From Bathynomus jamesi (lineage: Eukaryota > Arthropoda > Malacostraca > Isopoda > Cirolanidae): a stretch of DNA of 64,000 nucleotides. Of the stretch, positions 48,097 through 59,184 are shown piece after piece. The notes under the pieces were generated by a model. It saw nothing but the letters and a program-made list of their open reading frames with translations, searched no databases and was not told the DNA's origin. The DNA lies in NCBI GenBank assembly GCA_023014485.1, contig JAJOZX010002715.1, positions 500,001 through 564,000 of the forward strand, read 5' to 3'. Numbering within the stretch: position 1 is the first letter of the stretch; each line of letters opens with the position of its first letter. Both the position numbers and the translations under genes were made by a program.

Positions 48097-48722
48097 ATTT
48101 AGATGACCTTCCCTGTCACATCTATCAGTGGTATACCCTTCAAATTGCAATTTCACTACTCATGGTCTTCGGGTTCAGGTGTGTTTCCATGAGGGCTATA
48201 ACTATGCTAGTAGTGTTTTCCACTAGGCTCTTTAGGTAAGGTACTTTGGTATGGTTTGAGTTTGGGTAAAGGCCCTGGATGTTTAAGTAAATTATTGATA
48301 CATTTTTGGAGTAATTTGTTTTGTCTCCCACATGTAGGGATTTGTGGGGTTCCTGTTAGGGATCTCATTTGTTTTTGTATAAGGAGCAATGAGTGAGCTT
48401 TGAATGTCTTGCATTTGTTTCATTAGGTGATAAAATCCCAATGGGGTTTCGTGGTTGCTTGTTGCTACATCTGCATATGATCTGGGTGGGGGAACAGTGT
48501 TGTTTAATCTTGGATTTTCTTGCATCCCCTGAGCCAGATGGGTCTGGTGGATAGCAAGCCCACCACTATCTTGGTATTCTCTCCAGTGATTTTGGTGTGG
48601 CTGCATTCAGATTGTTCACTTCAGATGGGCCAAATTAGTTTTCATTAAAACAGCTTCTCTCCTACCATGAGCTCTGGCAAATTTGAGGATGAAGATAGGG
48701 GCATCTTGCATTGGATCTACAT

Positions 48723-51079
48723 TAGGGTGGCCCACTTTTCAATTTTTTTGAAAAGTATAGGTGATCGTGTTTTTTCCCATTATTTGGCACTATACTAGCA
48801 CATTGGTACCATTTTTACAAAAATTGATCAATATTTAGGGGTCTCGCATCGACCTTGAAATTACTAGTTTTTTTTTTTAAATGTGTACTTTTTAACTTTT
48901 TACTGAATCAAGATAAATCATTAAGTAGGGATGTTTTCTGAATCCTCTTAATGAGAGAAGTCGTTTGGTGTGCCTGCCAATGTCATACGACTAACGGTTT
49001 AAAGGTTGTGCCTGTATACAGGTAATACCAATGTGCTAGTATCATGCCAAATAATGGGAAAAACCACGATCACCTATACTTTTCAAAAAAATGAGTCACC
49101 ATACCCGGGCGGAATGTATAATGTATATAGATAATTAGAAAATGCACAATGCCTGTGCCAGGTACCTAACATATTTCTTTTTTTGCAGATCATAACATTT
49201 TGAAATTCTGTCTGAGTTCCTCATCCTTTGTCATGGACAAATTGATGGCAATCATAACTGGAAGAACTCTTGAAGCTACAAATAGAGTCATCAAAAGGAA
49301 AGGCGAAAATAACATCGCTACCTTCTCTAAGATCGGCCTCAGAAATTTTTTTAGTTAGCCAACCATTGTCCTCCATCAGTGGTAGCAAATTGCCAACAAC
49401 ACAGCAGGTTTTGCAATACTACTTCAGTGTTATCCAGTACACTGCTAACAGGAAAGACGCATTCAAAGAAACCGTAAACAACGTCTTAAAGTTTTGGAAC
49501 ATGGCCTGCATTAAAACAATCACAAAGCTCAACTGCGAACGGAAGCTAGAGGCATTGTGGAAAGAGTGGCACTTACTCCAAAAGAGCAGAAAACGAGAAA
49601 CTGACACCGGAGGAAAATGGCAGAAGTTTTCGGACAGTGTGGACAAGCTGTGGGATATCGGAGCATCTGACGCTGTCGAAGATATAAAGAAGAATCGACT
49701 GCTGTCCGACAAGGACAAGAAAGAAAACATTGACTTCTACCTCGATCAACGTGGTCCTCGGGTGGCAACGATGAGCAGGAACGATAAAGTTTTCGCTGTA
49801 AAAAGAAAGCTACAGGAAGGAAGAAAATGTCCTTGCCAGGAGCCGCAAACCTCAAAGTGTGCATATGAAACCAGAGATGAGGCCATGGAGAATGATGATA
49901 CTGACATGTCAGGAGAGTCGGAGACAGAACTAGCATTCCCCCTGCTGAAAGAGCAAAGTGTGTGTGTCAATCTTCCTCACCGCATCCTTAATGCACCTGC
50001 TGTCATGGAAGTGGCTGATCATTTCCGCATGTCCAATAATCAGGTGCGTATTGTGTATAGTATTCATCGATAGCGTCAGTTTTAAAGTGTCCCGTAACCC
50101 ACATGTATTCTTGACAGTTTCCTTTCCATGATGAGGCGGCACTTCTGGTATCTGAGGCCTCAGACCGTCATCTTCACTCTATGCAGCAACAAGGTGGATG
50201 GCACTGTGAAGCAACAGATGGCAGAGAAGCTGTCCCACCTCCCTGTACCCAAAGACTTCACATACGAGAACGTCTCAGTTGACGAGATGACGCTATTCCC
50301 CGACCTGATCGATGACGAGTCCTGGTTCTTATTTGCAGGTCTGAAGATGTATGGGTCTTCGTGGCTCACTCTGCCAACTGATAAGTGGGATGAGAACGAG
50401 GACTTTTGTCATCTGAAGGATGTGATCTCTAATCTCCAGGTCACCAATGACGTTGCTGAAAGAGGAGTCCAACTGATACAAGACTATGCGAACACAGTCA
50501 CAAAGGACGAGGCACAGCTGCAGGATCTTCTGCAAGTGGTGGAAAAGAACCGGAAAGAGCTCGGCGACTTCAAGAAGTCATCACTCGCCATGATGACATA
50601 GCACAGAGGGACAACGTTGCAGCCAGTGATGTGTGATAGTGGTCAATACAATGCAAAAGTGATTGTTTAAGTTATTGTTTGTTTCTTCCTTATTTGTCTG
50701 CTATTTGCTGATTTTTTTGAAAAGTATAGGTGATCGCAGTTTTTCCCATTATTTGGCACTATACTAGCACATTGGTATTACCTGTATACAGGCACAACTT
50801 TTAAACCGTTAGTCGTATGACATTGGAAGGCACACCAAACGACTTCTCTCATCAAGAGGATTCAGAAAACATCCCTACTTAATGATTTATCTTGATTCAG
50901 TAAAAAGTTAAAATATGCATTTTAAAAAAAAATCTCGTAATTTGAAGGTCGATGCGAGACCCCTAAATATTGATCAATTTTTGTAAAAATGGTACCAATG
51001 TGCTAGTATAGTGCCAAATAATGGGAAAAACTATGATAACCTATACTTATAAAAAAAAATTGAAAAGTGGGCCACCCTA
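48723..51079 (+). mobile_element. H3, core-deleted member of the H family
   Basis: TIR TAGGGTGGCCCACTTTTC at 48723, complement ending 51079, with 8-bp duplication ATCTACAT at 48715-48722 and 51080-51087 (fits nTnnnnAn). TIRs are about 365 bp and each is itself a foldback: the block around TATTTGGCACTATACTAGCA occurs once in each direction within each arm. Subterminal GGGGTCTCGCATCGACC is shared with H1. Confidence 0.93.
49231..50601 (+). pseudogene. H-family protein lacking its catalytic core (H3)
   Basis: After an acceptor-like TTTTTTGCAG (49188) the frame 49258-50073 is open for about 270 residues: LPTTQQVLQYYF, VLKFWNMACIKTITKL, KLEALWKEWHLLQKSRKRE, DKLWDIGASDAVEDI, FYLDQRGPRVATM and an acidic linker ending HFRMSNNQ. 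A donor (CAG|GTGCGT at 50043) and acceptor (TTGACAG, 50117) frame a possible short intron. 50128-50601 then gives MRRHFWYLRPQ, matching RHLWYLSEH of H1, and the C-terminal VAERGVQLIQDYANTVTKDE. The region with both candidate Asp blocks and CRHH is absent. It may be a non-autonomous copy or a binding-domain protein. Confidence 0.65.
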
Positions 51080-51597
51080 ATCTACATCCAGAAATGCCAT
51101 GGTGGATGGTGCCATGGTGGATGGTGCCATGGTGGGTGAGCAAATGGGCATTCTCTTCCCTTACGTCCATATTTGCCTAAGCCTTTCCTGTAATATTTAT
51201 GTAATAGCTTCTTATTTTCTCCTTTGGCTTTTCAGTGACCATATGCATTGAAGTCATCCCTTTTGCTGAAAGTCTTAATATCATTTTCCTGTTTTGTCAC
51301 CTTTGGTGCCCTTTTTACTTGCAGTTTCCCCCTCTCTTCATTTGTTGTGCAAATGTTCCAAAAGGGAACCTAACCCTAACCTAACAACATAGGATTACCA
51401 TTCAAATCTGAGCTTAATTTGTTGTGCAAATGTTCCAAAATGGAACCTACCCAAACCTACACAATCCAATTGGCTGATATATTTTATGAAAATTTAAATT
51501 TTAATCATATTTAAAGAAATTTGCACAACAAATGAAGCTTAGATTTGAATAAAGCACATCAAATTACACTGGAAAAATATATTTCTTGCTAAAAATG

Positions 51598-52196
51598 CAG
51601 GTCATGGTATTTGCTGCATTGAAGGTCATGGTATTTGCTGCATTGAAGGTCATGGTATTTGCTGCATTGAAGGTCATGGTATTTGCTGCATTGAAGGTCA
51701 TGGTATTTGCTGCATTGAAGGTCATGGTATTTGCTGCATTGAAGGTCATGGTATTTGCTGCATTGAAGGTCATGGTATTTGCTGCATTGAAGGTCATGGT
51801 ATTTGCTGCATTGAAGGTCATGGCATTTGCTGCATTGAAGGTCATGGCATTTGCTGCATTGAAGGTCATGGCATTTGCTGCATTGAAGGTCATGGCATTT
51901 GCTGCATTGAAGGTCATGGCATTTGCTGCATTGAAGGTCATGGCATTTGCTGCATTGAAGATCATGGCATTTGCTGCATTGAAGGTCATGGCATTTGCTG
52001 CATTGAAGGTCATGGCATTTGCTGCATTGAAGGTCATGGCATTTGCTGCATTGAAGGTCATGGCATTTGCTGCATTGAAGGTCATGGCATTTGCTGCATT
52101 GAAGGTCATGGCATTTGCTGCATTGAAGGTCATGGCATTTGCTGCATTGAAGGTCATGGCATTTGCTGCATTGAAGGTCATGGCATTTGCTGCATA
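51598..52196. repeat. 24-bp tandem array, about 25 copies
   Basis: Unit GTCATGGYATTTGCTGCATT plus GAAG. The first nine units carry T at the variable position (GTATTT) and the remaining ones C (GCATTT), with a single clean switch near 51824; one unit has ATCATGG (51961). Because 24 is a multiple of three, both strands stay open for over 200 codons (VMVFAALK one way, MTFNAANA the other). It abuts the truncated end of a LINE fragment. Confidence 0.95.
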
Positions 52197-52197
52197 T

Positions 52198-52860
52198 TAA
52201 CCGAGGGGACCATGCTTGAATGCATTATTCTAAGTGAGGCCTTAACATAAGAATTATATAATTTACAGATCACTTCCTTACTCTTATAACTAACATTCCT
52301 CTTAATAACACCTAGCATTTTATTTGCCTAATTGCTTGCCTCTAAGCACTGCTTAAAAAATTTTAGATCACTACTAACTAGAATGCCAAGATCTTTTTCC
52401 TATCTAACATCCTCCAACCAGTTTCCCCTGGTCCTCATAACTAAAGCTTTCATTATTTCTACCAAAATGGATGACTTTGAATTTTGAACATTGAATTCCA
52501 TCTGCCATTTACTGGCCCAGGCAAAACCTATCAAGATCTTTTTGTAGTTTATAAGAATTTTCTATATTTGTAACTACTTCTGTACCATATCATTTGCAAA
52601 TTTAGAAATTTCACTACCTACTCCCTTCTTTAAATCATTTAGATATAAAATAGAATAATGGACCTAACACTGATCCCTGTGGTACCCTACTTTTCACTTT
52701 CTGCTATCCAGATTCATGACCATTTAGAATTACTCTGTTTTGTCATCTAACCATTTTTCTACCCAATTAATAACTGACCCTGTTATCCCATGAGCTTTTA
52801 ATTTATATAGAAGTCTCTTATGTGGTACCTTGTCAGATGCCTTGCATTACATTTTATTTG
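52198..52860 (-). pseudogene. CR1-like LINE fragment Z1
   Basis: The minus strand contains RLLYKLKAHGITGSVINWVE, YLNDLKKG, KFANDM in the FADD position, WQMEFNV, KDLGILVSSDLK and NVSYKSKEVICKLYNSYV: RT palm to thumb. Many stops. The 3' part is lost at the junction with the 24-bp array (52197). It is related to, but distinct from, the adjoining fragment Z2. Confidence 0.72.
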
Positions 52861-52925
52861 GAAACCATGAAGCCACTGGGGCCTATCGACGTTATCCAAG
52901 TCATGATTTATACTTTATAAAAAAA

Positions 52926-53135
52926 TTGGATCACCTGAAGATCAGGGCCCCCAGCCTTCTTTAGTTAGCTTTATAAGGCTAACTAACAAAAATATCATGA
53001 CCTAACCTAACCAATCATCAAGGGTGTACAGTTGACCTAATGATTGGTTAGGTTAGGTTAGGTTAGGTTGTGATATTTTTGTTAGTTAGCCTTACTAAAG
53101 AAGGCTGGAGGCCCTGATCTTCAAGTGATCCAAAA
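52926..53135. repeat. Palindromic foldback MITE with TTAGG core
   Basis: Arms of about 95 bp: TTGGATCACCTGAAGATCAG at 52926 and the complement of TTGGATCACTTGAAGATCAG ending near 53134. The centre carries four GGTTA units (53046-53068). It shares the CCTAACCAATCATCAAGGG block with the foldback MITE at 4140-4440. It separates LINE fragments Z1 and Z2. Confidence 0.8.
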
Positions 53136-53149
53136 AATCTTGCAAAATG

Positions 53150-53767
53150 TCAATCTCAAGTCAGCTAATTAGCATAAAACTATTTACTACTACAAAAGTA
53201 ACCTACATAACTTAGCTAAGAATATACACTATTTACAATCTATAAACTATCTCTTTCACTCGTGAAAGTATCCAAATTTTTCTTAAAATTAACTAATGAG
53301 CTGCTATTGACCACATCATATGGCAACTCATTCCAAAAATCTACTACTCTATAACTAAAGTATTTTCATAGATCCAGTCTACAAGTCTGTTTTCTAATTT
53401 TCTTATGTCATCAGGCTCTAATGAGAAAAAGTTACATCTAAATTGTCCAAACCTGAAAACATTTTGGACATCTGTATCATATCTCCCCTCATACATCATC
53501 TCTCAAAACTAAACATACCTAGTTCCTTTAATGTATCCCTGTATTCCAATCTTCTTAGGTTAGGGATAAGCTGGGTTGGCCTATGGTGCACACCTTCAAG
53601 CATATTAATATCATGTCTGAAGTGAGAGGACCAAGTTTGAATGCAGTATTCTAAGTGAGGCCTAATATAAGAATTACATAATTTACAGATCACTTCCTTA
53701 CTCTTGTAACTAACATTCCTCTTAACAATACCTAGCATGTTATTTGCTTTATTTCTAGCCTCTAAGG
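53150..53767 (-). pseudogene. CR1-like LINE fragment Z2, RT C terminus
   Basis: Open from 53780 to 53496 on the minus strand: ALEARNKANNMLGIVKRNVS, SKEVICKLCNSYIRPHLEYC, HFRHDINMLEGVHHR, LEYRDTLKELGMFSFER. A degraded C terminus and 3' UTR follow, to about 53150. The hAT end at 53768 cuts the reading frame just before ALEAR. Confidence 0.8.
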
Positions 53768-53805
<38 letters not shown>

Positions 53806-54407
53806 AGCCACCAACAGGACCTTCCAACCCTCAGGTTTACATAGCCACATTTACATAGCCACAAAATAGCAAAAACAGCAGGAAAATTATGAACAAAAAA
53901 CAAATGTGATGAAGCAAAAATAAACTTTATTTACCATACTTAAAGAATGTTTTAGTGAAGGAAAACATATACTACAGTAACTTGAATATTACTTAATATA
54001 CTAAATTCACTGAGGTTGCCAGGAATCATTTTCTTCTAAGCAGCATAATGTCTTCAGAAAGAAAGACATCAGAATCACTGGCAGAGTCCAGCTCAGTTGC
54101 ACTGTACTCAGGCTCCTCCTCACTGAGATCCTCAGTGCTCCTAGTGCTACCCTCAGTCTGCTGCTTGTCACTGGCACACCATTTTCTTGGCCCTGTTCTC
54201 TGCAAAGTCTGGCCTCTTGCTGTGAGTACCTGACTGTCTCCAGAGCTGCACTGCCTTCTGGGGATTGAAGTTGGCAATTTCTTGTTACTCCGGAATGATA
54301 CGCTTAAGATTGTTGATAGCTGTGTTGTCAAGGGAGGACCTCCAATCAGTCTTGACAAGTTTCATGGTATTAAAACCTCTCTTGCATTCTGTAGTATATA
54401 TATTATA
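53768..54407 (-). mobile_element. hAT element, left part with transposase C terminus
   Basis: Left end CAGTGGTTCCCAACCTTTTT at 53768 inside LINE Z2. On the minus strand 54400-54010 encodes the hATC end (ECKRGFNTMKLVKTDWRSSL), then QLWRQSG and an acidic Ser/Glu-rich tail. The rest of the element is displaced to the right by a mariner insertion at 54408 and is not visible in this window. Confidence 0.7.
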
Positions 54408-54595
54408 CAGGGTGTCCCATAAGTCTGGCATCATATGAAAAATAATAAAAAAAGGCAAAACAAAAGCTTTTATTTACAGAACGTGCTCAATATGTCCACC
54501 ATTGTTTTCAATACACAAATTCAGACGTGATACCCAGTCAACAAGCACATGGTGAATGATGTCAGGAGTAATGGTGTTGTTGCGGGGAGAGCGAA
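54408..54595 (-). mobile_element. Mariner-like element, 3' part
   Basis: TIR CAGGGTGTCCCATAAGTCTG begins at 54408 after TA. The minus strand encodes the transposase C terminus (RNNTITPDIIHHVLVDWVSR, then CIENNGGHIEHVL and a stop). The gypsy LTR begins at 54596 within this frame, so the rest lies beyond the window. Confidence 0.8.
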
Positions 54596-55752
54596 TGAAC
54601 TTAACTAGAATACCGTAACTTGGCTACTTCTTGATGACGGGAAACGAGAAGGTCCCGGGCAGTGAAGTTTTTCTCACCTCCACTGACTGTCACTGAGGGG
54701 CAAACGAGACTCCCACACTGCTGAACCAAGAAATGGACTCGACCCGCTAGCTATCTCCAAAGATTAACCCTGTGTCTGAGTCGTGTCCACTTGAGAACCT
54801 GGAAAGCCCTGGCTTCAGGAAAGGTGTGTGCAATGTACACCTGGCAATACTTGAGGACTTCAACCAAATATGGGCATACACGACAAGCAAGCAAGATTTT
54901 AGCAGACTGATTGTGAAGTAAATCAAATGTGGCTGGATGATAAAAGCAGATAATAAAGAGAATCTGGAGGTATTGTTGATTCAAGGACCCTGGGCTTGTC
55001 ACAAGGAAATCCTTGAAAGCAACGACCCCAGTCTATAAGGACAAAGGCTGAAAAAAACTAGTTGGTAGAATTCTAAGGGTTTATTAGCAATCAACTTGAA
55101 TTATTTACAAGAGCTAGAATGGGTTATGAGCTTGAGTCTAAACATGGCTTAAGATCAAGAACTGGAAATTAAAAAAAAACCCTGAAAGGGTATACTATAC
55201 AATGGTGCGAACAATTACAATGACAAAAATACTGGACAACAAAATTGGAATTTCCAGAAAAAGATAAAAAAAACTTAACCTATGCTAGAATGGTACAATT
55301 AGACAACACAATCGACCTCACTGGACCTAACATCCTTAAGCTAGACTTGAGGTCAATCCAATCACACCTATCTATTATAGTTAAGCCATGGAGAAGCAAA
55401 ACCTGAAACTATTGGTCCTAGCAATACCTTAGCCTGCACACCGTTATGCACAGGCAATGTCCATTATCACAACGCACTCTGTTTTTCTTGAGTTTTCTTG
55501 TTCTTACCAACTTTAGTCGGCAGGCTAGAACTTCCAGAAGCGAAAGCCAACTGTGACTTTGAACAATGAGTTTTTTCTTTTCTAAAAATTGAAGGCTAAG
55601 TTTACTGAATCAAAAAACAAGATCAAACAAAAACAAGACTACTGAGCTAGTCAGGCATTAAGCAAGACTAACTCTGTCAATATGGGGGCCACATTGTGGG
55701 CTATCCTGAAACAAGAAGAAAACAAGATGTTAGTGAAGACAACCCCACTACA
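54596..55752 (-). repeat. 3' LTR of gypsy element G2
   Basis: Begins TGAACTTAAC at 54596 and ends CCCCACTACA at 55752 on the plus strand (TG...CA). It is bounded by mariner coding sequence on the left and a polypurine tract on the right. On the minus strand an AATAAA occurs near 55083. The left target copy would be GCGAA; the right copy is outside the window. Confidence 0.75.
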
Positions 55753-55765
55753 CTCCCCCCTCCGA
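55753..55765 (-). other. Polypurine tract of G2
   Basis: On the minus strand CGGAGGGGGGAG immediately precedes the 3' LTR (TGTAGTGGGG). This is the primer for plus-strand DNA synthesis in LTR retroelements and fixes the LTR border at 55752. Confidence 0.75.
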
Positions 55766-57136
55766 ACGGTGGGTACCACCACTCAAAAAGTGAGTGCAGC
55801 GAAGCCCTCTCCCACATCCAGTCTTTCAAGGAATTGCCACCTCCCCATCCTGACACCAAGCTCCAAGTTTTCCTTTCTCCATGGCTACTAAACACTAGAC
55901 AATTATATTTATATACATGAATCAATAAGAAGGTACTATTACCTTCAAAACCCTACCTATTTACAATCTAAATTTACACAATTAGTACTGGATACATTCA
56001 GTTTTAGCACTCCTTTATATGGTCCTTTCCTTAAGAGGCTAATCACAATCTTCCTTGCTTGAAACTGAAGCCACTTGCATGACTATTGTCCTTGATTAAT
56101 ATCCTCACTAGCCCATCACCATCAATGTACCCTGGCCCTGGTCCACCCATCCATACCTCCTGATTGGTAGACATCCCTACCAAAGGTGGTGTCTGCTTGC
56201 TCCAGGCTAGAGGTAACTGCGTGGGCTGGCCATGCCCCTTCTTGATGAGCAGTCCTCCAGAACCCCCTCCCATGTAGACAAGAATGGTGGTGCATACTGG
56301 AGCAAGGCCTGGAAGACCCTCCCTCAGGCTGATTCTTGAAGAGTGGAAGAGCCAATAATGGCTCCATCCCTGAAAACACCTCCCATGAAAGTAGGAAGGC
56401 GTGATTGGGGGCGTTGGAGGCAGGTAAGGACAGGGACATGCACTGGAAGCTGTATGCATGACAATCAAAGCAAGTACAAAGTGGGTGACCAGTGAGGGCA
56501 TGTGCATGAGTCAGGCAGAGGCAAGCAAACCAAAAATTACCGCACTTAACCAAGCTCAAGGTATGGTATTCAGTATCACTATGTGCAGTCACTTTGTTCT
56601 AGAACTAGAAAATTTACACTAGCTTCCTCCATGGCTTTACTAGCTAGGCCCTACCTATACATCATGGTACAGCAAGATATACCTATTTATATATATATCT
56701 TAACCAAGGCTCTGTAAAGCCGTTACAAAAACTAGATACACCATTACATTAAACCTAGAAATACTTATTTTTACATCAAAAATATAATCATAGTACCATC
56801 AACTTAAATATAATACATAAATCATAATCCTATATACATATATACATAATTAGACAGGGTCTAAAAAAATCACTTAATTGTTAATTAAATTAATCATGAA
56901 CACATTCCAGAGGCCTAGAGGGTACTAATGGTAACTCCATTACAGGACTTCTGGAATGAGTTCATGGAGGAGAATCACCAGCCAACTCTCGAATTACTCC
57001 CAACCCCCTCCTAACAGACTGGAATCATTTACGAGCTAGTTTACTGTTAGCTTGTAATAAAGCCCTAGCTTCTGAACAGATATCTTTGACTGGGGATAAA
57101 CTTAATCTATTGGGAGTCCTTGAATCAGTTACCGGG
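55766..57136. other. Long 3' region of G2, no clear gene
   Basis: About 1.4 kb between ORF3 and the polypurine tract. Open frames at 56043-56592 (minus) overlap in two frames and show no motif, signal peptide or membrane segment I would defend, so I do not call an env. The rest is AT-rich. Confidence 0.4.
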
Positions 57137-57844
57137 CTAAAATTGCCGCTCTTGAGAAACTAATTGCTGGTCTAACAGCTGGTAAATCTGCTCCTCATCA
57201 TCCTGCACATGTTCTAAAGTGTTCTCCAGAGCTTCCACCAAGGAAGAAAGTTCTGGGGAATCACTATTGGGTTAAGGTTCATTCGGACATGGAGAACTCT
57301 GTCTTGGATCTATTGAACCACCACCTTCTGGATCTAGACTCCCAGGAAGTTCCTCAGGATCCATCACACAGTAACCGACAGCACTTGAAGGAGCACTATG
57401 AGGAATAGGAGACAGATCCTTGATTTCCTCCACTGGGGAACAAGCTTCCTTCTCTGAATCACTACCAAGGTAGTCTTGAACATTCCCAAAAGTGACATGT
57501 TTTGGTTGAGAATGAGACCTAGACAGAGGTTTGGGTGAACTAGACAAGATACCTGGAGGATTCACTTTGGATGGCACCTCATCCAGGAATCCAGAAAAGT
57601 CAAGTTCAAAAGAACTTGAAGAGCATTCAGAGGAATCTGAAGAACTTGAACTTGAACTTTCACTCAGATCAGCAAGCCATGGTCTAGAATTAACCCTATT
57701 CTGATCTGGAAATCCTAGAAACTCACTCGAATCACTACTAGAATCAAAGAGATCAGTCTCATCTTCTGATGAACTGTCCCACAAACAAGAAAAGCCTGGG
57801 GAACAAACTGGAACATTTGGGGTTTCAAACCCTAGAAAACTCAT
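57137..57844 (-). pseudogene. Ser/Asp-rich accessory ORF after integrase (G2)
   Basis: ATG at 57844 overlaps the end of the integrase frame (57825) in a different frame. 190 residues: SSSEDETDLFDSSSDSSEF, then SESSSSSSSDSSECSSSSF, and a C-terminal part with EELPGSLDPEGGGS. After one in-frame TAA (57272) the same frame continues 45 codons (VEALENTLEHVQDDEEQIYQ) to TAG at 57137, giving a coiled-coil-like end. The low-complexity acidic composition resembles casein-kinase-type phosphorylation substrates. Function unknown; its position corresponds to env or ORF3 of other elements, but it has no membrane segment. Confidence 0.55.
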
Positions 57845-59184
57845 TCTCCTCCTCTATGCTAGCCCATGGAACCTGAACTAACCTGGAATAACTAGGATGA
57901 TTCCTCAAGAAATTGGGAGCCTCCTTCCAGCTCCTCAACTGAGAATGATGAACTCGACTCATGGATAAGTGTGGCTGCAGATCTGGATAAGCTGGTGAAA
58001 TGACGTAGGTCACACCATTCTCTGCTGCTCAATCAACTTGAAACGGCCCACAGTACTTGGGAAGAAACTTGTTAGAAACTAGATTACCTTTTGGAACAAC
58101 CTTTCGAATGACAAGTTGCCCGTTGGTAAAGGGACAAAAACCAGGATGTCCTGGATACCACTGTTCTTGAACTGGAGTGGGAATAGAAACTGGGATAGGA
58201 TCTGGATGAGCGGATGATAACAAGAACTGGGCTGGAGACATAGTCAACTCAGAATGAATCGTACCATTGTAGGTCATAATGGCCTTTGGAAGATTCACAT
58301 CCCACGAGCTAGAATCTTGAACCAGATTCCGTAAAAGCTCACCAATGGTACGGTTGACCCTCTCGACTGCACCATTGCTGTCTGGATGGTTTGGGGTCGT
58401 GAAAACGTGAGCGATCCCGTATCGAGATAACATCTGCTCAAACTCCTGACCCCTAAATTCTGGACCATTATCAGTTAACAACCGACAAGGCCGGCGCAAA
58501 AGAGTGGGCAACACTCAAAACTCGAAAAGACGGGCAATGGTACTGGAAGTCTTGTTGGGAAATGGAACAGCCACTACCCACTTGGAGTAGTGGTCCACCA
58601 CCATCAAACATCCTAGATTCCCCCGAGGTGTTCTGGGGAACAATACTAGATCCACAGCCACCAACTCAAATGGTGCCTGGGTCACGATCTTCAGGGTAGG
58701 TGGAGCCCTGATCTGGCTGGAAACCTTATTGAGCTGGCACTGGGAACAAGATGTGACCACCTCTTGCACAACTTGATATAACTGAGGATGAAACACTTCC
58801 CCAGACAAAACATCTAAGACCTTGTTTCGGCCTATGTGTGCCATCTCTAGATGGATAGTAATGGCCAGCTCAATCAGGAAATTAAAAGGTACTAGAACTT
58901 GGGGAAACATTTCTGGTTCTCGTACTTAACTAGAAGACCATTCTCGAAGTAGATATCTTTAAGATAACGCGATATCTCACTAGAGCTTTAGGACAATACC
59001 CAAAACAACCCTTATCTAGATAGGACTTAAGTTGTCTCAACACACGATCACTTTTTTGAAGAACCTCAAGGTTAACTTCATCTAGAAATGAACATGGACG
59101 CAAATTTCCAACTACCAGCGGTTCTTGATGACTGGAGGGTTCCTCCAACTCTGCCAGAAAAGTAGCGAGAATCTCACCCTCCTT

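Larger units (their letters stand above)
45980..48722 (-). pseudogene. LINE X, endonuclease region and upstream linker
   Basis: Pieces outside the mariner and MITE insertions. 48722-48331: linker (RSYADVATSNHETPLGF). 48331-48140: start of an APE-type endonuclease, IIYLNIQGLYPNSNHTKVP and VIALMETHLNPK, including the catalytic-type METH Glu. 47874-47510: GGVLMYIPENIQS-like sequence and IITGDFNLPN near 47615, the GDFN box. 46133-46000: NILDLLLTNNATII. 41434-41330 then supplies DHNAMHIFTNLSF, the SDH-type end. Endonuclease nicks the target DNA for LINE integration. Multiple stops. Confidence 0.78.
26346..51350 (-). mobile_element. LINE X, a CR1/jockey-type LINE split into about nine pieces
   Basis: Pieces in 5' to 3' order on the minus strand: 51350-51080, 48722-48097, 47874-47510, 46133 to about 46000, about 45312 plus 41434-41222, 40584-40074, 37585-37237, 35883-35068, and 26430 to about 26346. 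The order (CCCH-type ORF1 region, linker, endonuclease, RT, C terminus) is collinear across the insertions. Target duplications at seven junctions confirm that later elements separated the pieces. Removing them would leave a LINE of roughly 4 kb. Confidence 0.75.
48660..51350 (-). pseudogene. LINE X, ORF1-like zinc-finger region (split by H3)
   Basis: From 51350 downward the minus strand reads KEKIRSYYINI and then, in a neighbouring frame, GKYGRKGRECPFAHP followed by repeated PPWHH units, resembling a CCCH zinc finger with a Pro/Trp/His tandem. Across H3, 48722-48660 contributes CPYLHPQIC and FARAHGRREAVLM. Such CCCH-type segments occur in ORF1 of some LINEs. Frames are broken, so the product is only outlined. 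Confidence 0.5.

Noticed and set aside
51564..52200. Repeat proteins of about 200 residues on each strand
   Set aside because: Both frames are products of a 24-bp tandem array whose period is a multiple of three; no flanking coding signal.
53042..53068. Telomere or internal telomere site
   Set aside because: Only four GGTTA units, lying in the centre of a palindromic MITE; too short to indicate a telomere.
56043..56592. Envelope-like ORF in G2
   Set aside because: Two overlapping frames in the same DNA, no signal peptide, no convincing membrane segment and no recognised motif.
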